This document shows, piece by piece, positions 55,608-64,000 of a DNA stretch of 64,000 bases. This DNA is from Vicinamibacterales bacterium (lineage in GTDB: Bacteria > Acidobacteriota > Vicinamibacteria > Vicinamibacterales > UBA823): assembly GCA_036012125.1 (NCBI GenBank), contig DASCOS010000025.1, positions 62,001 through 126,000 of the forward strand, read 5' to 3'. The translations under genes were made by a program, and so were the position numbers. The notes under the pieces are model-generated. The model did not search any database. It was given only the letters and a program-made list of their open reading frames with translations, and had not been told where the DNA came from. Position 1 is the first letter of the stretch, and each line of letters begins with the position of its first letter.

Positions 55608-57251
55608 CTAGATCATCGGGGTTTCTTCATACTCACCCCAGGCGTCTCTGAGTGCATCACATATCTCGCCGAGGGTCGCGTAGGCCCTGACCGCCTCAAG
55701 CAGTGAAGGCATGAGGTTAGTCTTGCCGAGCGCAACCTCGCGTACCGCTGCGAGTGAGCGCGCTACTCTATTCGCATCCCGAGTGCGCCTCAGATCATTT
55801 AGTTTCCCAATTTGCCGCTCAGAAACGTCTTCGTTGATATATAGCGTCTCGACGCCAAGCTCCTCGTTATCTCCATGCACATTCACTCCGACTATGTCTC
55901 GCTCGCCAAGCTCCACTTGCTTCTGGAACCGATAAGCGCTCTCGGCAATTTCCCTCTGCGGAAAACCTTGCTCAATCGCCTCAACCATGCCACCAAGATC
56001 ATCGATGGTTTGAAAGTACTCAACTGCACCCGCCTCCATATCAGTGGTGAGCTTCTCGAGAAAATACGAGCCCCCTAACGGGTCAACGGTGCTGGTTACC
56101 CCACTCTCATGTGCGATGATCTGCTGCGTGCGTAGCGCTAGGGTTGCCGCCTCAACGGTGGGTAAAGCGAGGGCTTCGTCTAACGAATTGGTGTGCAACG
56201 AATTTGCGCCACCCAGCACGGCAGCAAGCGCCTGAACGGCTGTTCGAATGACATTATTTCTAGGCTGCTGGGCCGTAAGTGATACACCAGCCGTCTGGGC
56301 GTGGAAGCGAAGCTTCCACGAGCGCTCGTCGCGAGCGCCAAACCGGTCCCGCATCACGTGGCTCCAAAGCTTGCGGGCCGCACGATATTTGGCGATCTCC
56401 TCGAAAAACTCGTTGTGAGCGTTGAAGAAAAAGGACATTCGAGGTGCAAATTTATCCGGATCAAGACCAGCATCAACTCCATGCTGTACATACTCGATGC
56501 CGTTCCGTAACGTGAAGGCAAGTTCTTGAAGTGCCGTCGACCCGGCCTCGCGAATGTGGTAGCCACTCACCGAGATTGTGTTCCACCTCGGCACACGCTC
56601 ACCGCAAAAAGCAAAGACATCCGTGACGAGTCGCATCGATGGGCCCGGAGGATAAATGTACTCCTTCTGCGCAATGTACTCTTTGAGAATGTCGTTCTGA
56701 ATTGTGCCGGAAAGTTTCTGCCAGTCCACACCCTGCTGTTCAGCAACCACTAAGTACATTGCCAGGAGCATTGCTGCAGGCGAGTTGATCGTCATCGACG
56801 TTGTGATCGCAGACAGTGGAATATTGTCGAATAGACGTTCCATGTCAGCCAACGAAGCAACGCTGACGCCACATTTACCAACTTCACCTAGCGATAACGG
56901 ATGATCAGGATCTCGCCCCATGAGCGTTGGTAAGTCGAATGCCACGCTTAAACCGGTACCACCGGCTGCGAGTAGTTGTCGGTAACGCTCATTCGTCTCT
57001 TCAGGCGTACTAAAGCCGGCAAACTGACGCATCGTCCACATCTTGCCGGCGTAACCATTCTGATGAATTCCACGAGTGTACGGGAATTGACCCGGGTCAT
57101 TCAGATCGCGGACATAATCGACCGCCTCGATGTGTGACGGGTCATATACCGGTTCGATCGGCACACCAGAAATCGTACGAATGTGCTCCGGACGCTGCAC
57201 CTTCGAAGCAGATGGAATGCCCTTGGACATCTTGGTTTCAGCGGAACGCAC
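55608..57251 (-). CDS. Methylmalonyl-CoA mutase, large (substrate-binding) subunit
   Basis: A 547-residue TIM-barrel subunit of the split mutase, which isomerises (R)-methylmalonyl-CoA to succinyl-CoA with adenosylcobalamin. Characteristic segments are [37 protein letters not shown], the [13 protein letters not shown] and [19 protein letters not shown] regions, [20 protein letters not shown], and [13 protein letters not shown]. The separate B12 subunit is five bases downstream. The frame opens at GTG 57251; ATG 57230 ([19 protein letters not shown]) is about equally likely. About 220 bases upstream hold no recognised gene. Confidence 0.94.
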   Translation of the reverse strand: MRSAETKMSKGIPSASKVQRPEHIRTISGVPIEPVYDPSHIEAVDYVRDLNDPGQFPYTRGIHQNGYAGKMWTMRQFAGFSTPEETNERYRQLLAAGGTGLSVAFDLPTLMGRDPDHPLSLGEVGKCGVSVASLADMERLFDNIPLSAITTSMTINSPAAMLLAMYLVVAEQQGVDWQKLSGTIQNDILKEYIAQKEYIYPPGPSMRLVTDVFAFCGERVPRWNTISVSGYHIREAGSTALQELAFTLRNGIEYVQHGVDAGLDPDKFAPRMSFFFNAHNEFFEEIAKYRAARKLWSHVMRDRFGARDERSWKLRFHAQTAGVSLTAQQPRNNVIRTAVQALAAVLGGANSLHTNSLDEALALPTVEAATLALRTQQIIAHESGVTSTVDPLGGSYFLEKLTTDMEAGAVEYFQTIDDLGGMVEAIEQGFPQREIAESAYRFQKQVELGERDIVGVNVHGDNEELGVETLYINEDVSERQIGKLNDLRRTRDANRVARSLAAVREVALGKTNLMPSLLEAVRAYATLGEICDALRDAWGEYEETPMI

Positions 57252-57474
57252 GGTTGCAACGGTTAGCTATTGAACGGAGGCTCATGCGAATTCAGCAAAC
57301 TCCAGTCGAAAACCACCACACCAAACTCAGCAGCACCAAGGTTTTCGAAGCCAGTCTCGACGCGATGCCGAGGCATCAAGCGTCGTTCAGCCAAGCATAG
57401 GCACTAGAGGAGTTTAAATCAACGGCGACCGGGTTACCGATCGTTAGGCCTACGCATAACGACATCCATTAGAG

Positions 57475-60447
57475 TCAAACCGCCGGTTTTAGAATGACGC
57501 CGCTGTGTTTTTGGCCATTCATCTTCACAACAATTGGTGACGAACATCGAACATGGCGAACGTAGTGCAATTCAGTCGTTGACGGTTGGGCCAATAGCCA
57601 CTTCCAATCGATGAACCCCTCACCCGCCTGCGGATTGACCGTGAAGTAGCCAATCTGGCTTGCCGTAATGTTCTGGAAAAAATGGGAACCCTGCGACGGC
57701 GTAATGGCCATGTCCTCGAATCCCGCCTCTACAATGATACGAGCACCAGAAATCTGATCCCATCTCACTGGAATTCCTAGGTGTGGGTTTCTAGAACCCC
57801 AACGGCCCAAGCCAAGAAGAATGTAAGGCTTTCCCTCATCCGCAAGGACTGCATTGAGTCGCATGATCTCCTCTGCAACCTCCCTTGTCTTTAATCGGTC
57901 GAAGTTTTCCACATTGACCACAACCAGATCACAAACATGCTCAACCAGCCCGTGCCCGAGTACGGCGTCACTCGCGCACACCAAATCTTCGCGGTCGACG
58001 TCACCTATTTCCAGTTCGCTAAATTCTCGCGATAAGGCTAGAGGTCGGAGCTGTAGAAACGCAAACTCTCTTGGTTGGTCATCAGAGGGCTGTAAATTAC
58101 AGGCAAACTCTATCTCCACCGGCCCACCGGTGGCACCTCTGCCGACCTCGAGTAAAGACTGTAGAAGCGGCGCCAATGGAAAAATCTTGTGCTTCAATAT
58201 CGGAGCAAAACTCACAAGTCGGATGCCCGGCCGAGCAATGTCATCGTAGATCGTGTCGTTCTCCGGTGAGAAGGTTGATCCAACAAACTGGAGGCTCCCA
58301 TCCCGCTCAGCGACATCCAACTCCATTTGCTGTAGCTCTGTAGATAAACCGTCCGTCTCAGAGTTTTCACGCTGTCCAAGCCGAAGTGCGTAGAACGACC
58401 GCTGCGAGTTGCGTAACGTGTCATCAACCGAGGAAAACTGCACGACCTGCTGAGGGTGCGCTGGAGAGAAGCGGAAGCAAGCCTCTCCATCGACCACAGT
58501 GGCGCCAAAACCTAACGCAACGGCAGCAATACCGTCCTCCGCGGCGATCGGCGCGATCGGATAGAAATTGTGTGACCGTGCTACGCCGGCGATGTCCGGA
58601 TAGAAACGATTAGCGTGGTGGACACCCGTCAACTTCTGGATAACCACCGCCATCTTCTCTTCTTCAAGACGATACGGCGACGCATTCAAATACAGTTTCG
58701 AACTCTGTCGGAACATCGAGAGATACACTGCCTTCACTGCATCAAGCAGCCGACGAACTCGATCAGGTTCGTCGTTTGGCAACATTACCGTCTCGTAGAC
58801 GCCCGCGAACGGCTGGTAAGGCGAGTCTTCCAGTAGACTCGATGATCGGACGGCCAGAGGATAGTTCATCAACTGAGCAAGATCGGCCAGCTGCTGCTGA
58901 ATCGTCGCCGGAAACCCAGCAGATCTAAAGCGCTCGGCTAATGCGTCATCATCGCCGCACTCGATGGCGAAGTCCCGCAACTCATTCGCCTCAAGGAATT
59001 GATCGAAGACTTCTGTCGCCAGAATGACAGACGGTGGCACGCCAATGCGGATACCTGGAAATTTCGATTCAAGACGTTCATCAGCAAGGAGTGCATTAGC
59101 AAAGGCAAGCCCACGGCCCTTTCCACCGAGTGACCCGGCGCCGATCCGTCCAAAGGTTCGCACCGGATCAAAGTGATCACGAGCAAAATCAGCCACAATG
59201 CCACGGTGCCGCTGCTCGTTGTAGTCATGGATTGCTTGGACCAATACGTCCCGCAAACCCTCTACCGTTTCATAATCGGAAAGCTTACGGGGCCGCAAGA
59301 AGTGCGCGAGGTCAAATTCGGTACGTGCCTTCAACCACCGTGAAAAATGATTCCTTGCACCGTGAAACGCCACGCTCTCAGCAGGCGCCTCCCGCAATTG
59401 CGTTTCAAGTTGGCGAAGATCCTTCGCCACTGACACAATCGAACCATCCGGTCGACGGAAAACAAAATCACCAAAGCCGAAACCTTCCGTCATAAACTCC
59501 CGAAGATTGTTTAATAGAAACGGGGACTCCTTTCGCACATAAGAGACATTAGCGGCTTTGGCTCGTGACACATGGTCCGACGAGCCAGAACCAGATTGCA
59601 ACATAATTGGCACGTCTGGCTGAAACGCACGTACTTGCTCTGCAAAATCAAATCCAGCCTCAGAATCAATCACCCCGCCCTTCGGAAACGCAACATCGGA
59701 AATCACCCCGAGCACGTCTGACTGATATCGCTCGAAGAACTCCCAGGCTTCCTCATAGGAGGTAGACAGTAGAATTTTCGGCCGTGCCTGAATACGTATC
59801 AACTTGTCTGCCCGATTCATCCCATCAGGAAGCAGATTCTGTGTATGACGGACGAGTTCGGTATAGATAACAGGTAGAAAAGATGAATAATAACGACGGC
59901 TATTTTCGATGACGATGATCGCCTGGACACCCATCTCGCCGGTGTCTCGAGAAACGTTCATCCGATCCTCAACATACTTTACGATGGCCAGTAGAATCCG
60001 AACATCGCCTTGCCACACGAAGACCTTATTGACCGTTGACAGTGCAGACGCTTGAGCAAAACTGTCCAGGTCTCTCGTGTCGTAAGCCAAGCCGATCACC
60101 GACGTCTTCAGGCCTGCTTTTACAATTTCTTCTGCGAGTTCCTCAGCGCTCATATCGCCGACATGTGGCGATGTGATAATTAGGTTGTATCGACTTTCGT
60201 CACGGGCCAGAGCTAGAGCCTCGGTACCAGTGGAAACGCGTTGTAAACGCGGGGTGTGATGTAAATCGAGGTCGAGGAACTCAGTGAGCATTACCTCGCT
60301 AAGACGACCATCTTCAGCGAGAATAAACGAATCGTAAAGCGTCGAAACGAGAATAATATTATTGACGCGATAGAGTCCGATTTCCTGAAAGCTACGCAGC
60401 CGGTTCCCTGAACCGAACGACAGATTGTCCGGCCGTTCATCGGACAT
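57475..60447 (-). CDS. Large receiver-domain / PEP-synthase-type ATP-grasp protein
   Basis: A protein of about 990 residues from ATG 60447; the frame could extend to 60480. Residues about 25-165 form a degenerate receiver (acceptor aspartate replaced: LIITSPHVGD). About 175-325 form a second receiver with ISDVAFPKGG, LQSGSGSSD and VRKES, i.e. Asp, Ser and Lys in place. About 430-790 resemble the N-terminal ATP-grasp of PEP synthase/PPDK (GAGSLGGKGRGLAFANALL; AVRSSSLLEDSPYQPFAGVY). There is no phosphohistidine swivel domain or PEP-binding barrel. A conserved tail has GLGRWGSRNPHLGIPVRW and TPSQGSHFFQNI. Reaction unknown; it follows gdhA. Confidence 0.75.
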   Translation of the reverse strand: MSDERPDNLSFGSGNRLRSFQEIGLYRVNNIILVSTLYDSFILAEDGRLSEVMLTEFLDLDLHHTPRLQRVSTGTEALALARDESRYNLIITSPHVGDMSAEELAEEIVKAGLKTSVIGLAYDTRDLDSFAQASALSTVNKVFVWQGDVRILLAIVKYVEDRMNVSRDTGEMGVQAIIVIENSRRYYSSFLPVIYTELVRHTQNLLPDGMNRADKLIRIQARPKILLSTSYEEAWEFFERYQSDVLGVISDVAFPKGGVIDSEAGFDFAEQVRAFQPDVPIMLQSGSGSSDHVSRAKAANVSYVRKESPFLLNNLREFMTEGFGFGDFVFRRPDGSIVSVAKDLRQLETQLREAPAESVAFHGARNHFSRWLKARTEFDLAHFLRPRKLSDYETVEGLRDVLVQAIHDYNEQRHRGIVADFARDHFDPVRTFGRIGAGSLGGKGRGLAFANALLADERLESKFPGIRIGVPPSVILATEVFDQFLEANELRDFAIECGDDDALAERFRSAGFPATIQQQLADLAQLMNYPLAVRSSSLLEDSPYQPFAGVYETVMLPNDEPDRVRRLLDAVKAVYLSMFRQSSKLYLNASPYRLEEEKMAVVIQKLTGVHHANRFYPDIAGVARSHNFYPIAPIAAEDGIAAVALGFGATVVDGEACFRFSPAHPQQVVQFSSVDDTLRNSQRSFYALRLGQRENSETDGLSTELQQMELDVAERDGSLQFVGSTFSPENDTIYDDIARPGIRLVSFAPILKHKIFPLAPLLQSLLEVGRGATGGPVEIEFACNLQPSDDQPREFAFLQLRPLALSREFSELEIGDVDREDLVCASDAVLGHGLVEHVCDLVVVNVENFDRLKTREVAEEIMRLNAVLADEGKPYILLGLGRWGSRNPHLGIPVRWDQISGARIIVEAGFEDMAITPSQGSHFFQNITASQIGYFTVNPQAGEGFIDWKWLLAQPSTTELHYVRHVRCSSPIVVKMNGQKHSGVILKPAV

Positions 60448-60542
60448 AGTAAGAACCGCCTCACGCAATGCCCTGAACAACCAACTTCCATCACTGGCCG
60501 TCCAGAGTACGCGCTAAAAAATGTGTCGACTTCGATTCACGC

Positions 60543-61940
<1,398 letters not shown>

Positions 61941-61981
61941 TCATCCTCCTCTTACAAATAGCCCTAATCAGCGACAAACCT

Positions 61982-62010
61982 TATATAAGCACCCCTCACT
62001 GGAGCGACAA
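61982..62010 (-). promoter_or_regulatory. Candidate gdhA promoter
   Basis: On the minus strand TTGTCG (62010-62005) and TATATA (61987-61982) are 17 bases apart, each matching four of six sigma-70 positions. It would give a leader of about 40 bases ending in the strong gdhA ribosome binding site. Confidence 0.4.
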
Positions 62011-62080
62011 CCCGTCAATATATCACGGACTTCTGTGTGATAAGGATGCGTAAGCTGAGAGTTTGGGCCAGAAAATAATA

Positions 62081-62104
62081 AGTTCAAATCCTGCCCCCCA
62101 TACC
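62081..62104 (+). other. tRNA 3-prime-end-like fragment
   Basis: The plus strand AGTTCAAATCCTGCCCCCCA followed by TACC looks like the T-loop, T-stem 3-prime side and acceptor 3-prime strand of a tRNA. The T-stem 5-prime side and any acceptor 5-prime strand are missing upstream, so it is not a working tRNA. It may be a relic of an integration site or chance. Confidence 0.3.
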
Positions 62105-62133
62105 CAAAGAAGCTCGCCGCTTAGAATCTGGAA

Positions 62134-64000
62134 TCAGCCAGTTACCCTCATGGCGAGGAGTTGTTTATCCGTTGCGTCTCCAACGGTCGCCGTCAGCTCG
62201 ATCAGATACTCGCCTGGTGCCAAACTTGAGAGCGGTAGGTCGAGCACGTAAGTTGAGGCAGCCGCCGGTGAGGGCTGAACTGGTAAATCCGCCATTGACT
62301 GACCACCGCGATTAAGAAGTTTAGCGGCCACATTCGGCTCGGACGAGCCCCGACTGTAGGCCTCAACACGGACCAACAGACGGTCGGTTCGCCTAAACTC
62401 GCGACCAGCTTCGGGTATCGGGTCAGGGTCGGCTCGCAACTGACGCATCTCGAAAGCATTCTGCGCGCGAAACACCATCACTGACCCAAGCGATAGGTCA
62501 GTTGCCGTAAAATCCGGCACGACAAGGGTCATGACGTTATCGTCAATCACCTGCTCGCTCACTCCGAGAACTGATATATCGAGACGTAAAGGCCCTGGTT
62601 CAGCCTCAAAAACCAACTGTTCAGGCTCAGCCATCCCACCGTCCGTAAGAACCGAGGGACTACTGGGAACCTCACCCTGAAAGAAGACCGTCCCGCCATC
62701 TCCACTAGCGGATAACCCGACCTGCACAGGCTCGTCTCGTCGCTGTCCGGGAACCCGAGGTGCTGGCCGCCAGACAAACCTCACCTGTGTAAGCCCATCG
62801 TCACCCCTGGTCATACCAATCCACGTCTGCACGAACCGCTGATTCCGCCGGGCGGTCAACAATGCAAGTGCTGTGTCAACTTCCGACGGTGGCTCAGGCG
62901 AAGAGCCAGAATCCTCGAGCCGGTTCACATCCTCTGGGGATAGCGCCCAAAATCCAGGGCGCGCGCGCACCTCGACGTCACGCCCAGGCACTCGCACCTC
63001 AATCCTATGAAACTCACCGTCAGCTGGCATCTCCCTTGAGTTGTAACCGAGAAGATAATAGGTGCTTGCATCCCTAACCGCGCGCTGAAGACCTTCAGTG
63101 GGGTCGTTTTGATTCACGATCGCGTAGCCGTCTGTCGTGTCAGAGATCGATCGCAGGGTGCCAATCATGGCGCCCATCATCTCCCGGTCCGTGGTAAACC
63201 CGACCCCTTCATCCATACCAAACTCGAATGATGCAAGGCCCCGAGGATCCAGCGAGTAGATCGAGGTATTCGCTCGGTTTGCAGTATCAAACAGACGCTG
63301 TAAATCAGTCTGCAACGTAAGGTCCGCAGTCATCTGCATCGCCTGCTCCCGAGGATTACCACTCCCTACAAAAGGGTTCCGCATTCGGGGATCGGTAAAC
63401 TGCGTTGCGTTGACGCCTCGTAACTGCGGAGGGAGAATATTGGTGAAACCTTCGCTTACCAAGATCAACGACTTCCGGCCCTCCCGCAGACCTCCGAGGC
63501 GAGTAATCAGTGCTCGGAGACCCGTCAATGACACTTCGTTCCTGATCTGCTCGATCGTCGAGGGAGACGCGTGCATATAACTAGCCTCGAACCGGTTTTG
63601 TGGTTCGTAGTCATACTTGCGCCCCAGAAAATCTTCAATCGTCGCCACCACAGCTTCGTGATCACGAGTCATCTGCACGGCGTCTAATGGTGTGAGGGGA
63701 TACATGACACCGATCATGTCAGTCGGCGCCAGTGTACGGATAAACTTGATTATCGGCTCGCGGATTCGCAGGCTCGCGCCCTGACGCACGTGGTAATCAT
63801 CAAGATAGATGGCAAACAGGCGCACGTCAGACCGTGCCGCTTCACGCTCCTCGTCGAACCTACTACGAATCGGCCGAACAGGTTCATCCGAAATGGTGGC
63901 AGGTGTAATCCGAACAAGCTGAAAAGTCTCGACGGTCTGTTGTAAATCATCCTCGTAGACTTCGAAGTCTTCGGCTGTCAGGTCAACGACGGGGTCATCG
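62134..64000 (-). CDS. VWFA-related secreted protein (N-terminus beyond window edge)
   Basis: The frame is open to the right edge, so the 5-prime end is missing; at least 621 residues are present. The first visible residues, PVVDLTAEDFEVYEDDLQQ, are the typical acidobacterial lead-in (a short Ig-like/carboxypeptidase-like module). A von Willebrand A-like domain follows, with LFAIYLDDYHVRQGAS in place of the usual DxSxS-type strand, MIGVMYPLTPLD, and SLILVSEGFTNILP, then RANTSIYSLDPRGLAS. Because the MIDAS is atypical, metal-dependent adhesion is doubtful. Residues after about 350 are beta-rich. Probably exported; function unknown. Confidence 0.82.
   Translation of the reverse strand, partial: DDPVVDLTAEDFEVYEDDLQQTVETFQLVRITPATISDEPVRPIRSRFDEEREAARSDVRLFAIYLDDYHVRQGASLRIREPIIKFIRTLAPTDMIGVMYPLTPLDAVQMTRDHEAVVATIEDFLGRKYDYEPQNRFEASYMHASPSTIEQIRNEVSLTGLRALITRLGGLREGRKSLILVSEGFTNILPPQLRGVNATQFTDPRMRNPFVGSGNPREQAMQMTADLTLQTDLQRLFDTANRANTSIYSLDPRGLASFEFGMDEGVGFTTDREMMGAMIGTLRSISDTTDGYAIVNQNDPTEGLQRAVRDASTYYLLGYNSREMPADGEFHRIEVRVPGRDVEVRARPGFWALSPEDVNRLEDSGSSPEPPSEVDTALALLTARRNQRFVQTWIGMTRGDDGLTQVRFVWRPAPRVPGQRRDEPVQVGLSASGDGGTVFFQGEVPSSPSVLTDGGMAEPEQLVFEAEPGPLRLDISVLGVSEQVIDDNVMTLVVPDFTATDLSLGSVMVFRAQNAFEMRQLRADPDPIPEAGREFRRTDRLLVRVEAYSRGSSEPNVAAKLLNRGGQSMADLPVQPSPAAASTYVLDLPLSSLAPGEYLIELTATVGDATDKQLLAMRVTG

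Noticed and set aside
57134-57400. 88-residue plus-strand ORF at the mutase 5-prime end
   Set aside because: It is antisense to the mutase N-terminus, has no domain, ribosome binding site or promoter, and looks like a shadow frame.
62030-62104. Complete tRNA gene
   Set aside because: The T-stem 5-prime side, anticodon arm and acceptor 5-prime strand do not form; only a 3-prime-like tail is present.

Overview
The window reads as an ordinary chromosomal segment of a Gram-negative bacterium, most likely an uncultured member of the Acidobacteriota (Vicinamibacteria-like). The evidence is the combination of a lipid A / Bam / Lol envelope machinery, futalosine-type menaquinone synthesis, ClpC, a DnaK-J-like-HspR operon, a split methylmalonyl-CoA mutase, and several protein families that I associate with Acidobacteriota (a VWFA-related secreted protein, a DUF6677-like membrane protein, a YceD-rpmF pair). 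No phage, transposon, CRISPR array, rRNA or complete tRNA was seen. Coding density is very high, genes commonly overlap by 1-13 bases, and nearly everything is on the minus strand. The only plus-strand genes are two at 29.8-30.8 kb, one at 37.4-39.7 kb and two at 45.3-47.9 kb.

Layout, left to right (minus-strand transcription runs right to left). 0-4 kb: rpmF, yceD, dgt, deoB, miaA. 4-12 kb: a TonB-like protein, then menaquinone genes (menG, ubiX-like, ubiA/mqnP-like, aminofutalosine deaminase-like amidohydrolase, mqnC, mqnA and a cysteine-poor MqnE-like protein). 11.6-18 kb: envelope biogenesis (Gfo/Idh-type oxidoreductase, lpxI, a fabZ-lpxA fusion, ompH/skp, bamA). 18-27.2 kb: clpC, lolD, lolC, lysS, nusB, ribH, a crotonase, a VanZ-like protein and two small membrane proteins. 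27.3-29.7 kb: PfkB kinase, methylmalonyl-CoA epimerase, meaB. 29.8-31.5 kb: a small accessory patch with two paralogous exported proteins flanking an outer-membrane barrel protein. 31.5-37.2 kb: hemW, a DnaC-like ATPase, hspR, dnaJ-like, dnaK. 37.4-45.1 kb: a class A penicillin-binding protein, prfB with programmed frameshift, lnt, a SPOR protein, slipin and nfeD. 45.3-57.3 kb: mobA, argS, an rRNA uracil methyltransferase, an unknown conserved protein, coaX, birA, nadC, valS and the two mutase subunits. 57.5-64 kb: a large receiver/ATP-grasp protein, gdhA and a VWFA-related protein cut by the window edge.

Functionally the window joins three blocks. First, menaquinone synthesis from chorismate: mqnA, mqnC, the deaminase, prenylation and methylation are here; a catalytically competent mqnE, mqnD and a ubiD/mqnL partner are not. 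Second, outer-membrane assembly: lipid A early steps, BamA, Skp, LolCD, Lnt. Third, propionate/methylmalonyl-CoA metabolism: mce and meaB at 28-30 kb, mutase at 55-57 kb.

The most interesting points are: (1) the MqnE-like protein that has lost the radical-SAM cysteine cluster yet is tightly coupled to mqnA/mqnC; (2) a FabZ-LpxA fusion with no lpxD next to it; (3) a DnaJ-type protein whose J-domain has HPG instead of HPD; (4) prfB with a CTT-TGA-C frameshift site and an SPY instead of SPF tripeptide; (5) lnt, which apparently lacks any ATG/GTG/TTG upstream of its first membrane helix; (6) the ~990-residue double-receiver/ATP-grasp protein downstream of gdhA; and (7) the paralogous exported pair at 30 kb. 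All calls are from reading the sequence; no database search was run.
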